Assembly: GCA_030407005.1 (NCBI GenBank)
Contig: JAUDYN010000008.1
Span: 2,666,001-2,730,000, forward strand
From: Desarmillaria ectypa
Lineage: Eukaryota; Basidiomycota; Agaricomycetes; Agaricales; Physalacriaceae
DNA length: 64,000 nucleotides
Reading direction: 5' to 3'
Part shown: piece by piece, positions 35,220 to 47,649 of the stretch
Position numbering within the stretch: the first letter of the stretch is position 1
How the letters are laid out: every line of letters starts with the position of its first letter
Program-made: the position numbers and the translations under genes
The notes under the pieces: model-generated
What the model saw: the letters and a program-made list of their open reading frames with translations, nothing else
What the model was told of the DNA's origin: nothing
Databases searched by the model: none

Positions 35220-37469
35220 TCAAAACTCCGTCCGAGGCTTCAAAGAGGGTACCGGCGGCGCCGTCACAGGCGCAGTAAAGAACCCCTCTGCAGTAATCCC
35301 AATTGCTTCCACCCCTGCCCCAGCAGACTTCCTATTCGTCCCTCTCCCAATCGAAATCGACCCCTTCCGCCCCACTGCCCCGTTCCCACTCTCGATGCTT
35401 ATCATCGACCTCGCCTTGTTCGTCACCGTTTGGTACCTACCACCACCACCACCACCACCACCACCACTATCAGGCATCGACTTCACCTTCCCCGAGCCTC
35501 CAGATAATGTACTCCGATGTCGCGGCTTGAACGTGCTTCCATTCCACGCACTCGGTGGACCCGGTATCGACGGATTTGGATGGTGTCCATGAGCTGGTCC
35601 TATAGGCATCACTAGCATCTCATCGTCAATGCTATCCTCCTCGTCATCATTCTGCAGTACATGTACAGGCGCCTTGGGGCTTGACAGCAGCGAACTCGCC
35701 CCAGACGAGCCACGACTGTCTTCTTGCGGCTGCCGTAGGGGTAACGCCTCTGTCCGGTCCCTCACCTCGTCGAAGATCTCGTAGTATCGTTGTATACAAA
35801 GCTTGATTACCATCCCCAATGTTGTCTTGGACTCGGCCAAAATAGCGGGATTGGACTGGACTGAGGACTGGAAAACTGCTGGTCCACCGGGGACCGTACA
35901 CATTATAACATCCTTGACAGGATTAGTACCCGAAACCAAGTTGGGGGTGAGTACGACAGCAAGATTGTGGCCGTCCATTCGGTTTGAAGCAGAACGTAGG
36001 GAAACCTCGTGCATCAAATCTGCGTGAAACCGTCAGAAGGGAAGACTGGCGTCAAATAACGGGGTCACTCACGGAGGACGTGACTGAGAAGAATATATGC
36101 GCATGGGAGTAACTCAGGTAGGAGGGTCTCGCGAACGAAATATACAGCAGCCATGTCAGCAGGGTCGCTAGATGGAATAGGGCACCGCCGTATCGTGGGG
36201 TATAAAGTTTCAGGGAATATTGGCTCAGGAAGGTCCCGGAGGTATTTTTTCAGTAGGACAGCAGCGAGATGTGGGTCTCCAAATGTTTCCAGAGACACGA
36301 CGTTTCCTACAAACTGTTTAGCAATCACTGCAGCACGAGGGGACAAGACCTACCCCGATCATAGGCTTCTTGCGCAGCTCGCAGAAGCGTTGACGATGGG
36401 GACCGCCGAAAGAGTCCCTCTTCCTCCATTCCAGTCTCACGTAGAAACTGTATAGAATCCTTGGCCACTCTTGGGATGCCTCCATTCTCGCCCTCATACC
36501 CCATTAAATCTTCTAAAGGTACACCAAAGATGCTTGACACTGCCGGTGTTGGCAGAGTTATCCTCCTTTCACATTTAGAGTTTTCCTGGTATACTGCGGG
36601 CGAGATGTCAATTTGTGTAATAGGTATTTGTGCCGCGAGCGCAGAGAGTGTGTCAACATAGGCAATCTTGTGAAAGAATTTGGGACTGATGATTGCTCCA
36701 GCCAAAGAGAACAACACTAGAGAGAATTATGAGCACAGATAGCAAAAGTTAGGAAACCAATGCACACACTCTTCGAAAAGAAGGAAGAATGCACGATGAA
36801 GAGTCGTTTCAAGTTCTTCCTATACTTGCGACTCAGACTACGATACGCCTTCCAAACCCAATTCCATCCCGGTGTGTACTTTCCACCTGCCGCGAAGAAT
36901 ACGACAGTATAGTCGGCCTCAACTGCGGTAGCATTAGAAAGACAATAAAGATATAACGCCAACAGTACACACCGTAGAGATTCAAATATGACAGTATTCG
37001 GCTGCGGACCGTCAGCAGAACGAAAGTCTCAGGGGTATTTAGCAACGCACGACAAGAGCAGATCGTAGTTGACGTCTCGCGGATCCGGGAGGGCCGAAGC
37101 ATTCACCACGACCCTAAGGACGATTAATGAGATATTCTAAACGATACGGGGCGTAGTGATAACCAACATTGGCCGTGTTCTGCACGAAACTCCGATGAGA
37201 AAGAAAATCCGGTAATTAAGCGGCAAAACTCACTCGAAATCAACTCCAGCTTGGAATATCAGCTTCCCCATCACATCCTGGACGCTTGTTTGTTGATCCT
37301 GGGCATACGGAGACTCGGTCCGTTTATTCCAGGGAGCATTGACATTGAAGAAACTCTTCCGTTTGGGGGATCGTATAGGCGTGTCCTGGCCATGAGGAGC
37401 CGGTGGTGCAGACGGTGCTATCGACAGTGCCGCGAGTCTCTGCTTCAGAGTGAGCGAATTGGGAGGCAT
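35220..37469 (-). CDS. Rho GTPase-activating protein with Sec14/BCH-like domain (ARHGAP1 / Ecm25-like)
   Basis: Start at the ATG at 37469 (MPPNSLTLKQRLAALSIAPS). After a short Pro/Ser-rich lead comes a CRAL-TRIO/BCH-type domain in several exons: PMVVVNASALPDPRDVNYDL, LLSRILSYLNLY, DYTVVFFAAGGKYTPGWNWV, WKAYRSLSRKYRKNLKRLFI, FFHKIAYVDTLSALAAQIPI. The RhoGAP domain follows: FGVPLEDLMGYEGENGGIPR, then EEEGLFRRSPSS with the catalytic arginine finger, DPHLAAVLLKKYLRDLPEPI, and DGHNLAVVLTPNLV with the conserved Asn. The C-terminal tail (about 180 residues) is low in complexity and includes nine consecutive Gly encoded by a trinucleotide repeat. Layout matches p50RhoGAP/ARHGAP1 and yeast Ecm25, which act on Cdc42/Rho in polarity and morphogenesis. 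The specific target GTPase cannot be told from sequence. Confidence 0.88.
35441..35467. repeat. (CAC)9 / (GTG)9 microsatellite
   Basis: Nine perfect trinucleotide units in the RhoGAP coding exon; read on the minus strand they encode nine glycines in the tail outside both folded domains. Length variation would keep the frame. Confidence 0.9.
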
Positions 37470-37856
37470 GAAGGGTCGCCGTCGTCGACGGTGAGCAGGG
37501 AGTCGCAGCGGTGGGAGTCTGGGATAAAGAGGAAGTGGGCACGTGATATAGCCCTATGATTTCAAACTCCGCCCAAACAAGCTCAAAGGGCGCGTCGTCG
37601 CGACTTTTTTCAACCTTTCACAGTGCTTGAACGAGCAATTTGAATAACTCCAGTTTATCTGCCAGGCTCGTGTCCTGCTGCTGTTCTATTCGTTTCTCTG
37701 TCGCTTACGCTGTGCCTATTAAAGGGGAACCTGATGCCGCGTTGAAGTCATGCTTCCGCGATTCCGCTACATCCATCCCCGCCGTGTTGTCCGCGACTAT
37801 ATATTTCATGCCAACAAGCTAAATGGTTCTAACTTTTTACGCATTAATATCCCAGT

Positions 37857-39103
37857 CCCCCCGAAGTATACGTCCTGATCTTATTCTACCTCTCTCCTTT
37901 GGATGTTGTCCGTTTCGGAAGGGTAGACCGAAAGAGGAAGACTATCGTCGAATCCTATTTCTGGAGCGACTTCATGCAACTCATGGTTTCGTACTTTTCC
38001 GAACAAGAACTCTTGGAGTTCCGCCTGATCCAGGCAAAGACTGGAGCCCTCATCTCTGGGTCCACCGCCCTACAATTCTTAGAGCGGAAGGCATATCGCG
38101 ATTCAGATCTTGACATTTACACTCCCTTCAGGTATAGCATGGAGGTCGGAGAGTTTTCACTCAGAATCGGCTATCAGTTTTGCCCCCGGGAGAGACAGAT
38201 AAAGCCATTTCACGAGATCACGGAAGATATCAACCAGGAGGTTGCTGAAGATGAGATCTATACCTTTCGCGGGATAGTCCAAGTCTATGACTTCTATCGC
38301 AACGGGCGGAAGACCCAACTACTGTCAGCAATCAATTCTCCGATAGATAACATTTTGGCGTACCACTGTAGCAAGTGAACTCCACTTCCCGTTTCCTGTT
38401 TCGTACTGATCAAAAGTCTTCTTTTCAGCCACGGTCATGAACATCGTCACAGCCACACACGCTTATTCTCTATGCCCCAGAACCACGTTCTACCAAAGAC
38501 GGGGCCTAGTCATTAGCACCAACGGCTCCGCCCAAGATTCCGGGCATCAAAAGTACATTGACCGTGGCTGGGAACTCTTTTCGGAAGTGACCGTGTTCGA
38601 AGTCACAAGTCCCCACTCGGAATTGCAGGCCAACTCCCTTAGATGGGTCGGCGACAAGAGGTGCCTCTCAGTCAGCCTACCTCCTATAGAACTGCCTTTT
38701 AGACCCTACCCCATAACGGCCAACTCCTGGCAAATCACCTACGGCTGGAACTGTAAGGTTAAGATCGAATACGACAACATCGCTACCGAGCGTTTCAGCT
38801 TCTGTGTATCCCAGGGTGCTAAACTCTGTCAGGTCCTGAACAAGTTCGAAGATCTCCGGAAGGTCGCCTGGGCCCAAGGCAGATTGAAGAGGTACGAGGT
38901 GTCACACTCTTGTGGAATTATTTTGATTTGTTATTAGGGAAGACGCTGTCTTTGCTGCTATCGTGGAAAGATATTACAAACGCTGCGCTTCAGTCAGCTC
39001 GGCTGATGCTGCTCTGGAATGGCTTGAACGGAATGTTTCTTTAGAAATGTCGGGAGATATTTTTGAAGGACTCCATAATTCTCAAACGAAGCTCGTAGCC
39101 TAG
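37857..39103 (+). CDS. F-box-like protein with nucleotidyltransferase-like motif
   Basis: An unnamed but recurrent Agaricomycete family. The exon beginning after an acceptor near 37856 reads PPEVYVLILFYLSPLDVVRF and GRVDRKRKTIVESYF, an F-box-like helix set. Next comes LISGSTALQFLERKAYRDSD with DLDIYT, where the GS...D-x-D arrangement resembles the active site of minimal nucleotidyltransferases. The first splice is 38368-38428, restoring ILAYHSTVMNIVTATHAYS; the second is 38892-38937, restoring GRLKREDAV. From 37899 on, the three exons sum to an exact multiple of three and end at TAG 39101-39103 (SQTKLVA). The true start is unclear: an ATG at about 37750 (MLPRFRYIHPRRVV) may belong to a first exon. 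Whether the putative transferase is active is unknown; the second acidic residue pair is present but a third carboxylate is not obvious. Confidence 0.62.
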
Positions 39104-39769
39104 AAAGCAATAATCGAGAATTTCACGTACAGTATGCGTCCACATTACTTTGATTTACTTACTGCGGCTTATTCAGCTCGAGGTCGGTCCTGTATTTCAT
39201 AACTAAATGTACGAGTCATACGTACAATTGTTGCTACGACCATTCCAGTATGTACCACTGTGGTTTAACTGACAATTAACCACTTGCATCGTCGTCATCT
39301 AACAGACCGAAGTGCTGACACTGACTTCAACCATCACGTTGCTGAGACTAAGAACTCGACACGGCTTCCTTTGCGCTGCATTCAACTCGCAGCCTACTGG
39401 GATCTCTTCGATTCTCCACCATGAAGTTGGGCTGTTAGCAGCGAGGTGAATCCAGTAAAAATGGCGTAGATAGTGCATTTAACATTCGATGGTAATTATT
39501 TGGGCACGCGCGCGGACTATGAAATTATGAAGGAAAAATTAGGGATACACACTATGGCATACATTGAGTAGGGTGCAATAATGGGAACAAGTAACAGAAT
39601 GAGTACAAGAAAGCAAGGAATAAGGAAATACCGAAAGCAAAGGAGAATAGTGAATAGTAGTTTATGCACATAGTAAATCAAAGGCATGGAACGAAAACGG
39701 AGAAACAACCCAAAAGCATGACAAGTGGCTTATGAAACTATGACCTACGCGTCGTAATATAATCATAAT
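39104..39769. other. Intergenic stretch, left part belongs to the metacaspase repeat unit
   Basis: Between convergent genes. From about 39520 the sequence resembles regions near 43320 and 47330 (for example AGGGATACACA near 39540 and 47342), so it is the downstream flank of the duplicated metacaspase unit. No gene seen. Confidence 0.5.
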
Positions 39770-41574
39770 TCAACGCAAGAAACGCTGGTTCATATCCTGG
39801 TTCACGACACGGGTTGAACATTCAGAAAATACTGAGTAGTATATGAGGTTCGTCTTACCAGCGGCCAAAGGCTGGAGAACTGGTACTCGAATGATCAGTG
39901 GTCGAAAGAATGCAGAAGAGCAGAATGCCGACTCACTTGAGGGTGTTGAACGGCCTTTGGAAGGTGTTGCTTCTCCTTCTTTCTTCGCTCCTCTACATTT
40001 CTGGCGTAGACTTTGACGGTGGCACTGAAAGAAAGCTTTAGCAACAATTACGGCCATAATGGAGCGGAGGGCGAACTCTATTGAGACGTTCAGCTCCTCC
40101 AACGTTGGTTCGGGGTTGGTTTCTGTAGATTTTGATATCAAGGAAACCATGCAAACAGAAGGAGTTGAGAACACTCACCTATTGCTGACATTATCGCCTA
40201 AAGAAGCGGACGCTGAGTGAGGTTAATATGAATAATGAGAAATAGGCTCACCCTAGTTAACGACCCTCCCTTCTTTCCTCCCCATGCCATTTCCTCGTCT
40301 CTGCATGCAGAGATGCACACCTACAAAGAAACGCGAGGTCACCTGGCGATACCACGTCAAGCATGTTTGAATGTCCTACCACGTATCCTGGTCCTTTGCG
40401 CTTCCGGACCAAGCAAAACCCTTTGCAATCCTTGATGTATGGGTCCAAATGCGAGGCAGCTATGAATTTGTTGACTGTACGGGGACCGAGGAGGCTCAAA
40501 TTCACGGAGGCCTCGGAAACGACTAGGCAGGCGGGAACATCAGCCGGTCTAGGGATTGAATGCGTGGTCGAATGACAAACTGTATCTGTACAGACGACGG
40601 ACTAGGTCCCAAAATTTAAAATGCTATGCATACATGAGAAGAATCGGTGCTTACCAGTCCTTGTCCATGATGTGCTATCATTGCAGCGGTAGTGGGAGAG
40701 ATCTGGGGGGAAAGTGCGATAAGTAAAAGCGGTATGGGAGTAGATAAGAGTTGGATCATACCGAGAACGGTGCCGCTGTGGCAGCAGTCAAAAACAGCCT
40801 GTAAAATCCGAGTCACGCGAGGCCGGCCGGTGTAGTAGGGGACGTCGGATGGAATGAATACTTACAGTTAGTTTGGCGTCGGCGGCGGCCAGAGGCATGA
40901 CCAGGATATTCTTGAGGACGTCATCAATGATCATCTTGTCTTCCATAAATCCCTTGGGACCAACGGCGTCACAAGGAACGATATCTGTAATAAATTCCAG
41001 TTCAGTGGAATAATGGCTTGATGAACAAACAATTCTTGAGCACATTCGTCTTTCTTGTCCGCTTCAGTGCTGTTGGGGTTGAACTTTTGGTGTCCGTGGC
41101 CCCCGTCTGGAAGATTTTAATACAGTGTTCGACGAAACGAAACGAGAGACTGACAAAAAACAAAATAGATGTCACCAGCAGAAGCACTTTGGACGAAATG
41201 GTGAATTTCTCTCTCCTAGCCAAGAGCAGCGGGTCAGTTCTATATTTGGGAGGCAGGTTTTATGGACGTACAATGTTTGATTTTGTAGGCCACAGGCAGC
41301 GCGAAGTTTCGAGAGTGTCTGTCATGATAACGATGTCGTCCTTGTCGAAGAACATCGTGCCTGCAAAGGAGCGTTAGAACCGCATCACTTCTGTATCAGG
41401 CTGGAGCATACCTATGAGGAGGTCACGAAATTTATCAACATCTGTATAGGTACCCTCGATCTGGTCATCCTTCCCCGACACAAACTCTTCCAGAGCGTAG
41501 CTTACACCGATAAGTAAGGCTTTTCGTGTTACATTTTTGTTATGGGTATGGTAGGAGATACAGGCAGAGGGCAT
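39770..41574 (-). CDS. Metacaspase (type I-like), tandem copy 1
   Basis: Family: metacaspases are Ca2+-dependent Arg/Lys-specific cysteine proteases with a caspase fold, linked to stress response and cell death in fungi. From the ATG at 41574: RKALLIGVSYALEEF and EGTYTDVDKFRDLLIG (first strand and helix), FFDKDDIVIMTDTLETSRC, REIHHFVQSASAGDIYFVF, then GGHGHQKFNPNSTEADKKDE with the catalytic His, DIVPCDAVGPKGFMEDKMI, VLKNILVMPLAAADAKLT, and AVFDCCHSGTVLG with the catalytic Cys (about 40770-40800). The p10-like part has YIKDCKGFCLVRKRKGPGYV and ISACRDEEMAWGG before GGSLTR. The C-terminal exon starts ELNVSIEFALRSIMAVIVAK and ends at 39770 with a divergent tail. About eight introns. There is no N-terminal zinc-finger or proline-rich prodomain. 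All key residues are kept. Confidence 0.82.
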
Positions 41575-43690
41575 CGGCAAAGGATTGAAGTGATGTAAAT
41601 GGCCAGCTCCAGAAATCGTGTAGAAGTCGTTTAGATGTAGGGCCGAGGAAAAAATATATGGGTGATGATGGATTGAAGGAGGGGATGCTTTGACCCTTTC
41701 TCAACACTTAACAGCGGGAAGAGTCGGCGTCGACCACGCTGTCCTAGGAAGTAACGCATAGCACCGTGGGTGACGATGGTCATCCGTTTTACACCGGCGA
41801 ACGGCGTAGCAACCACCGGGACTTCCACGTGGAGTAAAAAACAGCTGAGCGGCTAGTGTCGGCCAAGCCTGGGAACCTGGCGGGGAGAAGACATGGGCAG
41901 AACCCTCGAGGGAAGGATTCATGGTGGAGATGAGATGAGAAGAGATGCATAGGCGCGGGGGATCTGATGGGGCTCCATCAACAACGCCGCACGAGATGTC
42001 ACTGGGGCTGCAATAGTTTCTGCTATCAGGGTAGAGCTGAGTATACGATTCGTGGCCAGGGTTCTCTAACAAGAATGTGTAGTTCTATCGCCGAAAATAA
42101 AGTCTTACATCAATCTGGATGGCATCACACACATAGTACACGATGCCTATCGTACTAGCGCTCGCGGTTATGATAAGGAACCCGCGATGATCAGATCGCC
42201 CCAATTTTTCACAACCTGAAGTTGAAGAGTTGACCAGTAGAAGAACAAAAGGCTGACGTCAAAAACGAGAAGATTCGGGTTTTATATGATATATTTTGAA
42301 TATACCCATGGACCGATGAACAGTCTTCTATAAAGATAGAAATGCAGAAGTGTTGTTGATTCCTGTGCGTGAGTCAGGGACACATTTGCGGTTCATCTGG
42401 CTTCAAAAAGACACGAAAGAAGACATAACAGACAGACACTAGGACACCCAGATTCTCCCAGCAGAGAGAGACCAATACTCCGAGTAGCTCGACCTAGCCA
42501 AATGTAAGTAGAGCGGTCCAAGCGTCCGAATCAGCCATCGTTACGGAATTCCCTTTTGTAAAAGAATTAACATACAGTAGTATACGGTAAGCTCTAGTAC
42601 TTCCACAAGATTTTGACCATTTTCTAGCGTCCGTTAAATGATCCCAATGCCGGGAGGTCCGTCGACCCTGGCATTTCGAAAATAATCGTGGGACGCATCA
42701 CGGCGGGCTGTAAAGCGGAAAATGACGTAAGTCGTGATCGAGGTGACATTTTTCGTACCTGGACAACGATCATCATTTCTGCCCTTCTCCCTTTACAGTT
42801 CACCTACCTTTCTTGTTCAAAAGGATTTTCTGGGGTGCGTAACAGTATATACCCATGTCCTATGTTGACACCTATCTGCCTTTTTACGAAGTTATTTTTT
42901 TTATTTACAAAATTTCACAAACTGAGTGATCCGTATCGCTGTACCATGCACGGTCTCCAGCACCTCACCATACTCCATAGATGAGAAATAAAATATGCCA
43001 TCGGACCTCCGCTCTTCATATTGATGTTTAATTCCCGATATGTATTGAGACGGGCGCCACTGTATTTTTTCCTTTACTGTATCGCACTGCTATCGAGATA
43101 TCAGTAAATGTGAGCTGACAAGCAGTATCTTGTATCAGAAACCTGCTACGTTTCATGGCCGTGACGGTCGTAAACAGCACTATCTTCGCAATGATCCGAG
43201 TAAACATCGAGGGATTATGCCTTCAAAAAACAGTAGTAGACAGCTTCGCTTACTACAATCAGAATTCGAATTGATGGGAACATTCAACATTCAACTGTAC
43301 CGTACAGTGCTAAGGGAATAGACTAGGGATATACATATTGAAGACATACAGATCTTGGTAGGGTATCCTATGGAACATGTGCGAGGTATACAACAATGCA
43401 AGAGAATGAAACGAGCAGCAGGGCAAAACTAAAAATTTGCGTAGCAGAAAGCAGGTGACGAACGAAGAACTGGAAACAGGAGCGCGGATAGCAAGCTCAT
43501 ATGAAGAAGGTCAAGATATAAAACGAGGAAACAACGAAGCGGGGACGATGCAAAGCAGTTTGATAGCACAAAAAAATTGGGCAAAGTACAGATATGGTGA
43601 AAGCAGATCGGCGTGTCATGAAATGATCATGGAATTAACACAGAAAACGCTGGTTCATGTCCTTGAACATAAAGATTTAGCAGCCGCATG
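41575..43690. other. Spacer between metacaspase copies 1 and 2
   Basis: This holds the promoter side of copy 1 and the 3' flank of copy 2. A block around 42085-42130 (TTCTATCG..AAA..GGATGGCATCAC) recurs at 45958-46000 and in altered form at 49925, so the duplicated unit includes upstream DNA. Small frames such as 42688-42984 are not supported as genes. Confidence 0.5.
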
Positions 43691-45487
43691 AAGAATGAAG
43701 GTATGAAGATTGGCTTGCCAATGGCCAAAGGCTAGAGAACTATAATCAAATGAGCGAAAGAATGTAATGGGGCAAAGGAAGGCTCACTTGGGGATGCTGA
43801 GCAATCTTTGAAGGGTTTTGTTTCCTATCCTCCCTCTGCTTCTGGTTTTTCTTCCATTTCTCTGATATCGCATTAGAGTAAACTTTGACTCTGGCCCTAG
43901 AAAAGGTTCAGTGCTGATACGGGCCAAGTCAGAGAGTAGAAACCAACTCGATGAAAACATTCAGCTTGTTAAGTGTCGGATGGGGGTCACGGCCTATGAA
44001 TTCTGTCAAAAAGAGTTGTTATCTCGGAAGAAGGTACGAACGCAGTGCTAGGATCAAAGCCTTGGGAAATGCATACTCAGTATTATTGGAAGACAAGAGC
44101 TGTGAGATATCTTACCCTAGTTAGCGACCCTCCCTTCTTACCGCCCCAAGCGAATTCTTCATCTCGGCAAGCCGAGATGCAGGCCTAGCAAGTCGTTAAA
44201 TCGCCGGATTAGCCACATAACAACCCGATTGAAATGACGTACGATGTATCCAGAACCTCGGCGCTTTGGGAGCAAGCAAAAGCCATCACAGTCCTAGAGA
44301 CGTGGGTCCCAGTTTGAGGCGACACCGGGAGCGAACGAGTTGAGTGTGCAAGGGACAATCATACTCAGGTTGGCAGATGTTTTTGAGAAGACTAGGCAAA
44401 CGGAATCATCAATTGGTGGAAGGCGCGACGATTGTGCGGATGCGAGACGAACTGTGTCTATATACACGGAGAGCTAGGGGGATGTAGTCAGAAGCGTGTT
44501 TTCAGTTTGGCGGAAAAACGGACCAGTTCTTTTCCAGGTCGTGATGTCGTTGCAGCGATAGTGTGAGAGATCTAGGCATACTTATTATGAGTATTAATAT
44601 GATAGGATAGTCGGGGAATGAACTATACCGAGAACCGTCCCGCTGTGGCAGCAATCAAAGACAGCCTGTGTAGTAGAAAAAATCAGGCCGCTGGACTAAA
44701 TGATGAGCAAAGAGCTCACAGTAAGCTTCGCATCCATGGCTGCGAGGGGCATGACTAGTATGTTCTTGAGCAGGTCGTCGATGATCATTCTGCCCTCGAT
44801 AAAATCACTATTAGGATCGACAGCGTCGCACGGCACAATATCTAAAAAAAAAAATAGCAGCGAAGTCTACACGGTTACACAGCTGCAGCACATACGTTCG
44901 TCACGCTTGTCCTTTTCTGGGCTACTGCGGTTGTAGATCTGGTGTCCGTGCCCAGCATCTGGGATGTAATTAAATGAGGACCTGTGTCAACGAATCGACG
45001 ACGTACAGAATAGAAAACAGATATCGCCAGACTCGGTCCCAGACACGAAAGTACTGATTGCTTTTTCCTAATGCGAGAAAGTGAGTCAGCACAATCTTCG
45101 AAAGGCGGTGTTACCATACTTACAATGTTGGTCTTGGTAGGCCATAGATGGCGGGGAGCATTAGGGCCGTCAGTCAGCACAGTAATGTCCTCCTTCTTGA
45201 AATTCAGCGGGCCTGCACGAGGGTTATGCTGGATGAAAAGTATGAGATCATAGGCGACCCGGACCTGTGAGGATATCGTATGTCTGCCTAACGTCAGTGA
45301 GGGCACCCTCCACTTGGTTCTCTGGCTTTGATCTATATTCTTTTAAAGTATAGCTGACCCCGATGAGGAGGGCCTTTCGAGCTACAGGCCCAGGCTCGAT
45401 ACATCTGGAATTTGGGCGACAGGCTGCAGAGAAAAACGATTGAAATACAGAATTCAAAGCCCGTGAACGACGGAAGCTGAAATACAT
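43691..45487 (-). CDS. Metacaspase (type I-like), tandem copy 2
   Basis: Same exon order as copy 1. Start at the ATG at 45487 gives a 35-residue lead (MYFSFRRSRALNSVFQSFFS) before ARKALLIGVSYTLKEYRS and VEGALTDVRQTYDIL. Then FKKEDITVLTDGPNAPRHLW, KAISTFVSGTESGDICFLF, DAGHGHQIYNRSSPEKDKRD with the catalytic His, DIVPCDAVDPNSDF, IIDDLLKNILVMPLAAMDAK, and AVFDCCHSGTVLG with the catalytic Cys (about 44630-44670). Later segments RDCDGFCLL and ISACRDEEFAWGG are visible near 44290 and 44160. The last exons (about 43690-44000) are more divergent and the exact stop is uncertain. The His-Cys dyad is intact. Being flanked by repeat copies on both sides, it may undergo unequal exchange. Confidence 0.75.
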
Positions 45488-47649
45488 GGGAAAATGTCGT
45501 CCAAATTGAACTTAAATAGGGAGAAGATAGATTGATGATGGTGAGAGCAGAGCTGGAACGAAGGAACGAGGGCATGGGTCTTGCCTACGTTAACAGCTAA
45601 CAGCGGACTCGTGTGACAAGAGGCGACGTTGCCATAGTGAGGAATGCGGAGGAGGAGGAGGAGGAGAAAGGTGCAAATCCTCCCCTGAAACTCGTCATCG
45701 AATTGGGTGATAGGCGTTTGGTCGGAGCGCATAGCATCTCGGACGAGCTGTAAGCGTCTGATCAGACAGAGAGAGATAAGTGACCGGGTTGGGGGAGTGG
45801 GACATCGAAAGAGCTTTCCGTACGGTCGTCATGAGAAGGAAAAGGTAGAGGAGAGAGGAGTAGGCGTGGAAGATTGATGGGCCCTTCATCGGTTCCGCGG
45901 AGCAAGGCATGAATGCTTCCCACGACTACACGACCGCATGACTAGCAAGAGGCTAGTTCTATCGGTGAAAACGAAAATCCTTTCAACGTGGATGGCATCA
46001 CGCGAAGTTCCATGATCTTTCGCTACCTGGGGTGGGATGACCCTGAGGTGGGTGGCCCGCAAAATTGTGCCAGGTTTGCGGCAATGACGGGGAAAACCTA
46101 GATGAAAAGTCAGGGGATTTTGATTTAAATGGGGATTTTTTCGAACATTTTATGTTACCCGATGGACGGCTTTCCGTAAGCAAGACACCAAAAAGCAATA
46201 TGGTAGGAAGGAACGTTGGGGTCGTATGCCAGCCCAGATTTGCTGGTAGTTAGCTCATGCGTAAAATGCGTTTCACAAAGAGTAAGCACCAGCCGTACGA
46301 TCACTGATCAGACACCACCAACGCCCATTGTTCTATACGTGAATGGAAGACATGGGTCCCGGGCCAAACTCGATCAGATTTGCCATATGTGGATCAAACA
46401 ACGGCAAATTTCTCGTGTTCAGGTGATAATTAATAGCCCTTTTCTCCATATATCTGGCATCCATCTTGGGTGGTCGGTTTTGGGTGACGGTCGGAGAGAG
46501 AGCGGGATGAACCACGTGCGAGGCGTTCCGATCAATTAACAAAGAGTCGGAAATAGATTGCCAATTTGACACACGTGGCCACTGGCTTTGTCGACTTTTC
46601 GTCCTCAAGTTCTATTTCAATTGTAGCCGGACAACGAATGCTATATATTATGATAGACCATAATTTCCCCCTCTTTACTTTCACAATTGTCTATCTTTTC
46701 ATTCTTGCTATCTTTTCTGATACCTGGATGACCAGCTCCTTAAAGCGTATGGTGTTCCATTATTTTTGGCAGATCTTCTGGACAAAGATTCTCTTAGCAT
46801 ATTCAGGGCAATACCGTTTGCTGAACTTGGGCTTATGACGGTAGGGCGTATCTGGTGGAGGTGATTTCTGTTGATACAAGGTATATTTGATCCTCATTGC
46901 CTTGAACAGACGTGAACAAGCATTATTGCGGACAGGCTGAACACATCCAAGTAATGGTGCACATCATCATCGTGATACGGCGTTGATGATAGTGATTCGC
47001 TTCACCGGGCGGCCGATATTATAAACACGTATATTGGGATCGGGTTCAACAATGCAGTGCGGACGCTGACCGCGGAAGTTACGGGAAAGCAAAAGCCTAC
47101 TTAGCGATTGTAGCGGGATATACTTGCATGCTTCCCAAACCGTGGTACAAACCACAGTGAGTGAGGTTTTCTCGGTCCCTTTTTCTGTATCGTGACTGAC
47201 AAAGGCCGCAAAATCATTTTTATAATCAAATCAGACAGCACAGATTGTCTCGACTTCGGTCCAGAAATATGACTCAAAGCGGATTAAAACGTGGAATTGC
47301 AGAGGGCAATATGGATCAATTGAATTGAGGGAGAAAAGGCTAGGGATACACATATTGTGGTAATGTACAGGTATCTTGAAGAGCTCGTGCGAGGTATCAA
47401 ACTATGCGAGACAAAGTGATCGACCAGAAGGACAAAATTATGAGTGTGCATGAGACAGAAAGCAAATTTGGTAGAGAGCAAGAACTCGAAATTTAATAAT
47501 GCATGTTAAGCAAGAGAAGAAAATGAGCCAAAGGGGAGGAAAAGGGAATTCGAGAGCGAGCAATAGCTGATAAAATAGGAATGGAACGAAAAAAAATTTG
47601 GGTATACGTGTTGTAAAATAAACAGCGTTCAAAGCATGAAGCGCTGGTT
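45488..47649. other. Spacer between metacaspase copies 2 and 3
   Basis: Upstream side of copy 2 and downstream side of copy 3. GTTCCGCG.AGCAAGG near 45892 recurs near 49847, and the GTGCGAGGTAT block near 47385 recurs near 43379, showing repeat-unit flanks. A GGA repeat sits at about 45649-45666. The central 46000-47300 looks unique and I find no gene in it. Confidence 0.5.

Noticed and set aside
35303..35592. Plus-strand frames with poly-His or poly-Pro runs
   Set aside because: These are antisense readings of the glycine-coding CAC repeat in the RhoGAP gene.
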